From assembly GCF_000308555.1 (NCBI RefSeq), contig NZ_BAFY01000050.1, positions 1 through 37,949 on the forward strand: 37,949 bases of DNA. The letters run 5' to 3'. Positions 33,155 to 37,949 of this stretch are shown here, in pieces; position 1 is the first letter of the stretch, and every line of letters begins with the position of its first letter. The notes below the pieces were generated by a model. That model ran no database searches and had not been told where the DNA came from. It worked only from the letters and a program-made list of their open reading frames with translations. The stretch comes from Nocardia cyriacigeorgica NBRC 100375 (GTDB lineage: Bacteria > Actinomycetota > Actinomycetes > Mycobacteriales > Mycobacteriaceae). A program made the translations under genes and the position numbers.

Positions 33155-33406
33155 TCAGGAAGCGACCGGCGGCTGCTCCGCGGCGATCGCGGTGAGCAGC
33201 CGCCCGCGCAGCGCCGCCGGCGGCTGAACAGCCGTGGCGGCGGCGAGCGCTCCGAGGGCCTCCCTGGTGAAGTGCACCTCGGTGATGAACTCGGCACGCC
33301 GAGCGGGGTCTTCACTGTCGAGCAGTTCTTGTACCGCTTGATGGTCTTCGTCGTCGATCGATCCGAGCGCGACGGTGTGCGCGAGATCGATCTGGCGTTC
33401 GTTCAT
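33155..33406 (-). CDS. Short RskA-type anti-sigma factor, N-terminal domain only
   Basis: The 83 residues match the N-terminal sigma-binding domain of RskA: IDLAHTVALGSIDDEDHQAVQELL, EFITEVHFTREALGALAAATAVQPPAALRGRLLTAI. Typical RskA proteins have about 230 residues with a membrane helix and an extracytoplasmic sensor domain; here the frame stops (TGA) just after the first domain and no membrane-spanning continuation exists in any frame before groEL1. It may be a genuine soluble anti-sigma factor or a truncated relic. Its ATG lies one base after the sigma-factor stop, the usual sigK-rskA order, so the two are co-expressed. Without a membrane domain, the regulated proteolysis known for RskA cannot apply. 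Confidence 0.8.
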   Translation of the reverse strand: MNERQIDLAHTVALGSIDDEDHQAVQELLDSEDPARRAEFITEVHFTREALGALAAATAVQPPAALRGRLLTAIAAEQPPVAS

Positions 33407-33407
33407 C

Positions 33408-34073
33408 TCACGTCACCCCCAAACTTTTCTTCAGTCGTGTCAATCCGTCCCGAATTCGGGACTTAACGGTCGGTAACCCTACGCCCAGATGGCTGGCCAC
33501 CTCGGCGTAGGTTCGCCCGCCGTAGTAGGCGAGCGAGATGGCCTCCCGCTGCGTCTCGGTGAGGGCACCGAGACTGTCGAGGACGGCCTGCTGTTCGAAT
33601 TTACGCTCGACCTCCTCGGTGACCTCGTCGAAGTCGTTGCCGAGAACCCGTATCCCGTAAGCGACTTCGCGTTGGGTATGGGCCTGCTCGGCCCGCACCC
33701 GGTCGACGGCGCGGCGATGGGCCAGCGTCATCAGCCAGGTGGCGGCCGACCCCTTGTCCGGATCGAAACTCGCCGCCGTTCGCCAGACCTGGAGATAGAC
33801 CTCTTGTGCGGTCTCCTCCGCATAGCCCGGGTCATGGAGGACGCGCAACACCAGACCGTAGACGCGCGCACACGTTCGGTCGTAGAGCTCGGCGAAGGCT
33901 TCCTGGTCGGACTGGCCACACCGATGTAAAAGCGCGGCGAGTTCGATGCTTTCAGCTGCGCGTGCCGAGACCGCAGATTCCACACTGAGTGGAAAGGCTT
34001 CTCCACGGAACGAGTCGCCCTCTGCGGCCGGCGGCCGCGTTGTCACAACGCTCCATTCTGTGTCATCGGTCAC
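33408..34073 (-). CDS. sigK: ECF sigma factor, SigK type
   Basis: This ECF sigma factor (221 residues from the GTG at 34073) resembles M. tuberculosis SigK. Region 2 has FAELYDRTCARVYGLVLRVL, GYAEETAQEVYLQVWR and GSAATWLMTLAHRRAVDRVR. Region 4 has LTETQREAISLAYYGGRTYAEVASHLGV and TVKSRIRDGLTRL. A candidate -10, TACGGT (34080-34075 on the minus strand), would start transcription inside the first codons. If it is used, translation probably begins at the GTG at 34046, which follows GGAG. The start is therefore uncertain. In M. tuberculosis sigK lies elsewhere; here it is inserted between groEL1 and whiB3 with its anti-sigma partner. Confidence 0.9.
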   Translation of the reverse strand: MTDDTEWSVVTTRPPAAEGDSFRGEAFPLSVESAVSARAAESIELAALLHRCGQSDQEAFAELYDRTCARVYGLVLRVLHDPGYAEETAQEVYLQVWRTAASFDPDKGSAATWLMTLAHRRAVDRVRAEQAHTQREVAYGIRVLGNDFDEVTEEVERKFEQQAVLDSLGALTETQREAISLAYYGGRTYAEVASHLGVGLPTVKSRIRDGLTRLKKSLGVT

Positions 34074-34339
34074 TACCGTAGCGTGCCGCTATCGGATTCG
34101 CTCGGCAGGGGCCCTGTGTGGCAGCGTGCGTTTCGACGCCGACAGGCGCACTCGGTGGTGACCGAGGGCCTGACGGGCGTTGTCGTGCGTACGAGCCGAA
34201 CGACCGTGTGCCGGCGCGCGACTCGACCGATAGTGCTGTCAGCAGTTGTTGCTAGGAATTCGGCGCCCTGCGCGATGCGGATGGGAAGGGATTCGTAATC
34301 CGTCGCGAACGCCGACGTGTGCGGGTGACCAGCGGCGAC

Positions 34340-34633
34340 TCAGACCGCCATCCGGCGCCGATTGCGCCGGGCATGCATCTCCCGCTCGGTCTCGGACATG
34401 CCGCCCCAGATGCCGTAGGGCTCGCTCACTTTGAGGGCATGGCTGCGGCACTGCATCAGTACCGGGCAGCTGTGGCAGATCTCTTTGGCGCGCATCTCGC
34501 GCGCGGTCCGGGCGCGGCCGCGCTCGCCGTCGGGATGGAAGAACACCGCGGAGTCCACACCGCGGCAGGATCCGCGCATCTGCCAATCCCAGACATCGGC
34601 GTTCGGTCCGGGAAGGTGGGTGGGCATGGGCAT
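34340..34633 (-). CDS. whiB3: WhiB3-like iron-sulfur redox regulator
   Basis: WhiB proteins carry a 4Fe-4S cluster and regulate transcription by binding the primary sigma factor. The ATG at 34633 (RBS GAGGAG) gives 97 residues. The start MPMPTHLPGPNADVWDW is close to M. tuberculosis WhiB3. Cluster cysteines are in GSCRG and ICHSCPVLMQC, four in all. The FFHPDGERGRARTAREMRAKE block and the G[V/I]WGG turn (EPYGIWGGMSE) are intact, followed by a basic DNA-contact tail (HARRNRRRM). WhiB3 senses redox state and directs lipid metabolism. Its position near groEL1 and the Rv3415c-like gene is conserved. A second ATG two codons on is possible. Confidence 0.95.
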   Translation of the reverse strand: MPMPTHLPGPNADVWDWQMRGSCRGVDSAVFFHPDGERGRARTAREMRAKEICHSCPVLMQCRSHALKVSEPYGIWGGMSETEREMHARRNRRRMAV

Positions 34634-35303
34634 GTGTGAACTCCTCGTGGTGCGAGCTCGTCGACGTTGTCGAGCAGGTGGTCTGCAACTTCTCCCGGCG
34701 CGGAAAGTGATCCGGCCGAGCACATTCCGGCCACGGTGCGGCGTGTGTCGTCCGAGAGCCCGCCAATGATGGTCGCTGCAATTTCGCGCGGCGCCGTCCG
34801 TGGCGATGAGTTACGTTAGGTCCCGGCGCGAATTTCCGTCAATAGTTCGGCGCAGCGGTTTCTCAAATGTTCAGCGGCTAAATTTAACCTCGGCACTGTT
34901 TACTTTTAACGTTCCTTCCGGCGATAATGGCCGGTTGGCTCGGGAGTCGTGTGCCGACAGGTGTTCGGTGTCCGTGAATTCGTGCAGGTGGCAGCGGTGT
35001 TCGGGGCGCTGTATCGATAGTCGAGCGATCGTCGCCCGGCCGGCGTTGCCGGTGCGCTCCGCCGGGGGAGCGATCCGGGCAGGGGGAGATGGCGATAACG
35101 GGGCGCGCGGGTTAATTGCGCGAAACGCATATGAATTCGAGGGGTGCATGCCGGCCGATTGCCGGGGTGAGTTTTACCTGATGGAAACATGACGCGTACC
35201 GACACATTCGATTCTCTGTATGCGTCACGCGCAAAAGAAGGCTGAACGGTTGCTCGCGCACCGCGTGCCTCGCCGGAGTCGGCGCAGGTGGTACCGGGCG
35301 GGA
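34634..35303. other. Large intergenic region upstream of whiB3
   Basis: This 670-base stretch holds no supported gene. It is markedly AT-richer than its surroundings between about 34850 and 34920. On the minus strand, TTGACG (34842-34837), 18 bases and TAACGT (34818-34813) form a candidate whiB3 promoter with a leader of about 170 bases. A near-perfect 9-bp inverted repeat (TGACGCGTA at 35190-35198, TATGCGTCA at 35219-35227) lies upstream of the Rv3415c-like gene and may be a binding site. A 130-codon frame at 34800-35192 has no RBS or recognisable protein features. Confidence 0.4.
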
Positions 35304-35309
35304 TAGGGT
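35304..35309 (+). promoter_or_regulatory. Leaderless -10 hexamer TAGGGT for the Rv3415c-like gene
   Basis: TAGGGT ends exactly seven bases before the GTG at 35316 and no RBS precedes that codon. This is the ideal geometry for a leaderless transcript and fixes the start. Confidence 0.55.
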
Positions 35310-35315
35310 GCGGCC

Positions 35316-36212
35316 GTGTTCGCACCGGTTCCTTCCCTCGACCCGCACGCCGCGCTGCTCGCCGACGCCGCCTTCGGCGCCTGCCCCGGAACGGCAGCTG
35401 CCGAGTTGCCGGCCGCCCGCGATGCTCGCGAAGCCTGGCTGCGCGCGGTGGCGCTGGGCGGTCAGGGCCGATACGCCGCCGCCCGCGCCGAGCTGCGGGG
35501 GTTGACGATCCACCGGGCCGACCCGGTGCTCGCGTCCCTCGCCGCCGCGACCCGCGGCTCGCTGCTGCGTCAACTGGGCTGGCATGCCGTGGCGTCCGGG
35601 CACGACGGGGCGGCCGCGGCTCTCGTCCTGCCCGGCCTGGCCGAGGAGCAGTCGGCGGGCGGGCGCGGCCCTGGCCGCCTCGACGCCGCCTGCGACGCGC
35701 TGACCGGGCTGGCCGCCGACGCCCTCGGCACCGGACGCACCGATCTCGCCGCCGATCTGCTCGCCCGGGTGCGCACCCTGCTCGACGAGGCCGCCGAGGC
35801 CGCCGAGACCCCCGGCCCGGACCGGCTGCGGCTCGCGATCCGGCTGCACTGGGTGAGCGCCGAGACGGCCTTCGCGGCCGGGCGCTCCGCCGCGGCCCTA
35901 CCGCATGCCGAGGCCGCGCTCGCCCTCGCCGAACAAAGTCCTTCGGTACGGCATCGGGTGAAATCGCGGCTGTTGCTCGCTGCCGCCACCGCCGCCGTCG
36001 GGTCCGCTGACCGGGCCGGCGAGCTCGCCGAGACCGTCGCCGCCGAATGTCGTGAGCACGGGCTGCTGCCGCTGCGCTGGGCCTGTGCCATGTTGCGGAC
36101 CGGAGTGGCGGTGCGTGATATCGATCGCACTGCGGCACAGCGCGAGGCGGCCGAATGCGCCGCCGCCATCGAACGGCTCGGTGGGCGCTTCCGTCCGGCC
36201 GCCGCAGGCTGA
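35316..36212 (+). CDS. Helical-repeat protein, Rv3415c-like, function unknown
   Basis: This 298-residue, Ala- and Leu-rich protein is composed of helix pairs that look like degenerate TPR repeats: REAWLRAVALGGQGRYAAARAEL, DPVLASLAAATRGSLLRQLG, RTDLAADLLARVRTLLDEAAE, LHWVSAETAFAAGRSAAALPHAEAALALAE, and a last pair ending in AAECAAAIERLGGRFRP. No membrane segment or catalytic motif is present. Its place before sigD matches M. tuberculosis Rv3415c, a conserved hypothetical of similar size. A role as a protein-interaction scaffold connected with SigD is suggested by position only. Confidence 0.85.
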   Translation: MFAPVPSLDPHAALLADAAFGACPGTAAAELPAARDAREAWLRAVALGGQGRYAAARAELRGLTIHRADPVLASLAAATRGSLLRQLGWHAVASGHDGAAAALVLPGLAEEQSAGGRGPGRLDAACDALTGLAADALGTGRTDLAADLLARVRTLLDEAAEAAETPGPDRLRLAIRLHWVSAETAFAAGRSAAALPHAEAALALAEQSPSVRHRVKSRLLLAAATAAVGSADRAGELAETVAAECREHGLLPLRWACAMLRTGVAVRDIDRTAAQREAAECAAAIERLGGRFRPAAAG

Positions 36213-36374
36213 CATTCACCGCATGCTCCGATCTGCCCGGTCGGCAGCCGGTTGACGACGCAGATGCCCGGTTCGGCAACGGGTGTCGCTATTGTTAGAT
36301 CCGTTCCGCTACACCCGCGGAAGCATCGGCCGATACCGGCCGTGCCACTTGTAACGCCAGGAAAATCTCTGACG

Positions 36375-36953
36375 ATGACGCACACGGGCGAAGAGTTGGA
36401 CCTCGCCGTCGCTGCCGCTGCGCAGGGCGACAGATCCGCTCTAGCTCAGGTACTGGAGTTGATCCGCCCGCTGGTGATGCGTTATTGCCGCGCACGGATC
36501 GGAGCTGCGGAGCGTGGATCGCTATCCGCGGACGACGTTGCGCAGGAGGTCTGTCTGGCGGTCATGACAGCTCTGCCCAGGTATCAAGACCAGGGCAGGC
36601 CCTTCATGGCCTTCGTATACGGAATCGCTTCGCACAAGGTCGCCGACGCTCATCGCAACGCCTCACGTAACAAGGCGGAGGCGATGGCCGAAGTACCAGA
36701 TGTCATATCCACCGACCACGGGCCGGAGCAGCGCGCTCTCGAATCGGAAACGAGCAGGCAGATGAACCGTTTGCTTGCCACGCTTCCGGAAAAGCATCGA
36801 GAGATCCTGATCCTGCGCTTGGTCATGGGTTTGTCGGCAGAAGAAACCGCGACCGCCGTGGGCAGTACGGCGGGAGCTATACGAGTAGCCCAGCACCGGG
36901 CACTCGCGAAATTGAAGTCACAAGTGGCGAGGGCAGGTGAAATGTATGGCTAG
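36375..36953 (+). CDS. sigD: RNA polymerase sigma factor SigD
   Basis: SigD is an ECF-type sigma factor controlled by the membrane anti-sigma factor RsdA. From ATG 36375 it has 192 residues. Region 2 has VLELIRPLVMRYCRARIG, SLSADDVAQEVCLAVMTALPRY and FMAFVYGIASHKVADAHR. Region 4 has LPEKHREILILRLVMGLSAEETATAVGST and GAIRVAQHRALAKLK. All are very close to M. tuberculosis SigD. An upstream GTG at 36342 would add 11 residues and resembles the longer mycobacterial annotation. A possible -10, TATTGT, is at 36290-36295. The stop overlaps the rsdA start by eight bases. Confidence 0.95.
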   Translation: MTHTGEELDLAVAAAAQGDRSALAQVLELIRPLVMRYCRARIGAAERGSLSADDVAQEVCLAVMTALPRYQDQGRPFMAFVYGIASHKVADAHRNASRNKAEAMAEVPDVISTDHGPEQRALESETSRQMNRLLATLPEKHREILILRLVMGLSAEETATAVGSTAGAIRVAQHRALAKLKSQVARAGEMYG

Positions 36954-37949
36954 GGATGGCGGGCGCGGTCGGGGTGACTGGAGGGCGCGACGTGGATCGC
37001 GAGACAGCGGTCCCTACGCCGAGGGGTCCTCTGGCGACAACGCTCCGGTGGACATCGCGGCGGTACGCCGCGACGACGCGCTGATCGATGCCATCGCCAG
37101 CGACGGGCCGGTCCAGACCGACAGCACCGAAGAGTTCCAGCTGGCGGCTTTGCTGGCCGACTGGCGGGCAGAGATCATCGCACCACCGATTCCGGATGCT
37201 CCGGATCTCGACACGGTGGTGGCGGCGGTCAATCAGGAAATCGGCGCGCGCCAGGCGCGGGTCGGTGCCAAGGCGGGTGGCCGGCTGCGGCTGGTGCGCC
37301 CGATCGCGGGCACCGCTGCGGCCTTGGCGCTGGTGTTCGGCGGTATGACGGCCTTTTCTTATAACGCCGAGCCCGGTGATCCGCTGTGGCGGGTCAAGGA
37401 AGTGGTGTTCAGCGAGCAGGCCCAGTCGACCGTGGTGCAGCGCGCCGACGACGATCTGGCCGCGGCGCAGGAGCTGATCGAGCAGGGCAATCCCGAACGG
37501 GCCAGGGCCCGGTTGGCGCAGGCGTCGACCAACGCGACCCAGGTCGACGATCCGGCCAAGCGCGGGGTTCTGATGGAGCGCTGGCAGCAGCTGCTCGACG
37601 AGCTACGCAAGGTGTCGCCGGAGGCGGCCGCCCAGCTCGAGCAGACCACGCGTCCGGGCGGCGTCACGACGACACCCAACGAGACCGCACGTCCGGGTTC
37701 GCCCGAGACCACACGTCCGGGTGGCGTCGGCGGCGACAGCGGCAGCACCGCACCAACGATCATGGGTGTCGACCCAACGGTGTCGGGTACCAAGCCGCCG
37801 GTGACCACAGCACCGGACACGACAGCACCGACCAATCCGCCGACAACCGGCCCGCAAGACACCGGCGTTCCGCCGACCGTCGAGCCGACCACGCCGCCGG
37901 AGACCACGCAGCCGCCGGTGACGCCGACCACGGTGTCGCAGTCGACCAT
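36946..37949 (+). CDS. rsdA: Anti-sigma-D factor RsdA, 3' partial
   Basis: RsdA holds SigD inactive at the membrane until it is degraded. The frame is open from ATG 36946 to the window end, so 334 codons are visible and the C-terminus is missing. Residues 1-40 are basic and glycine-rich. The sigma-binding domain (about 42-100) has RDDALIDAIASD and FQLAALLADWRAEI, as in M. tuberculosis Rv3413c. One membrane helix lies near 117-139, followed by PGDPLWRVKEVVFSE, a helical pair (DLAAAQELIEQGNPERARARLAQA) and a long Thr/Pro-rich tail. The start overlaps sigD by eight bases (translational coupling). It is already longer than the 299-residue mycobacterial protein because of the Thr/Pro tail. Confidence 0.92.
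   Translation, partial: MARDGGRGRGDWRARRGSRDSGPYAEGSSGDNAPVDIAAVRRDDALIDAIASDGPVQTDSTEEFQLAALLADWRAEIIAPPIPDAPDLDTVVAAVNQEIGARQARVGAKAGGRLRLVRPIAGTAAALALVFGGMTAFSYNAEPGDPLWRVKEVVFSEQAQSTVVQRADDDLAAAQELIEQGNPERARARLAQASTNATQVDDPAKRGVLMERWQQLLDELRKVSPEAAAQLEQTTRPGGVTTTPNETARPGSPETTRPGGVGGDSGSTAPTIMGVDPTVSGTKPPVTTAPDTTAPTNPPTTGPQDTGVPPTVEPTTPPETTQPPVTPTTVSQST

Noticed and set aside
34800..35192. 130-codon plus-strand frame upstream of the Rv3415c-like gene
   Set aside because: No RBS, no recognisable motif and codon use unlike neighbouring genes; it overlaps a probable whiB3 promoter region.

Overview
The window is high-GC actinobacterial chromosome. Gene order and protein sequences point to a member of the Mycobacteriales, most probably Nocardia or a close relative. 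The backbone follows the Mycobacterium tuberculosis order from rplM to rsdA: rplM, rpsI, glmM, (accessory block), glmS with a divergent alpha/beta hydrolase, nnr, alr, tsaE, tsaB, rimI, tsaD, groES, groEL1, whiB3, an Rv3415c-like gene, sigD and rsdA. Cassettes with DUF3558 lipoproteins, EspG and PPE-like proteins, together with an HTH/DUF397 pair, fit Nocardia better than Mycobacterium. No rRNA, tRNA, CRISPR array or insertion sequence was seen.

Layout. 1-653: 3' end of a proline-rich membrane protein. 822-3337: rplM-rpsI, two strong hairpins, then glmM. 3365-4667: three small membrane proteins behind apparently leaderless divergent promoters. 4851-8058: first ESX (type VII secretion)-associated cassette (lipoprotein, 149-aa helical protein, WxG/PPE-like secreted protein, EspG). 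8376-9463: HTH regulator (DUF5753 type) with DUF397 partner. 9600-13017: receptor Ser/Thr kinase and ABC-F ATPase. 13156-13873: PspC-domain peptide and a small DxDxDG protein. 14064-16562: second ESX-like cassette (106-aa helical protein, 574-aa WxG protein with a (TPS)9 tract and calcium-type repeats, coiled-coil protein), clearly lower in GC at its 5' end. 16848-19631: alpha/beta hydrolase with an alanine at the nucleophile position, divergent from glmS. 19823-22070: MFS pump with divergent MarR regulator, then a cupredoxin lipoprotein. 22131-28783: nnr, alr, alpha/beta hydrolase, and the tsaE-tsaB-rimI-tsaD t6A/ribosomal acetylation set. 28834-33015: membrane-anchored Hsp70-like protein divergent from a CIRCE-controlled groES and groEL1. 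33155-34633: a sigK-like sigma factor with an unusually short anti-sigma partner, then whiB3. 35316-37949: Rv3415c-like protein, sigD and the start of rsdA.

How the genes work together. glmM, glmS and alr supply UDP-GlcNAc and D-alanine for peptidoglycan. tsaE/B/D make the t6A tRNA modification and rimI acetylates ribosomal protein S18. groES/groEL1, the Hsp70-like protein, sigK, whiB3 and sigD form a stress and redox regulatory block. The two ESX-like cassettes are accessory insertions between conserved housekeeping genes. They are the least explained part of the window; the 14064-16562 cassette is the best candidate for a poorly described system.
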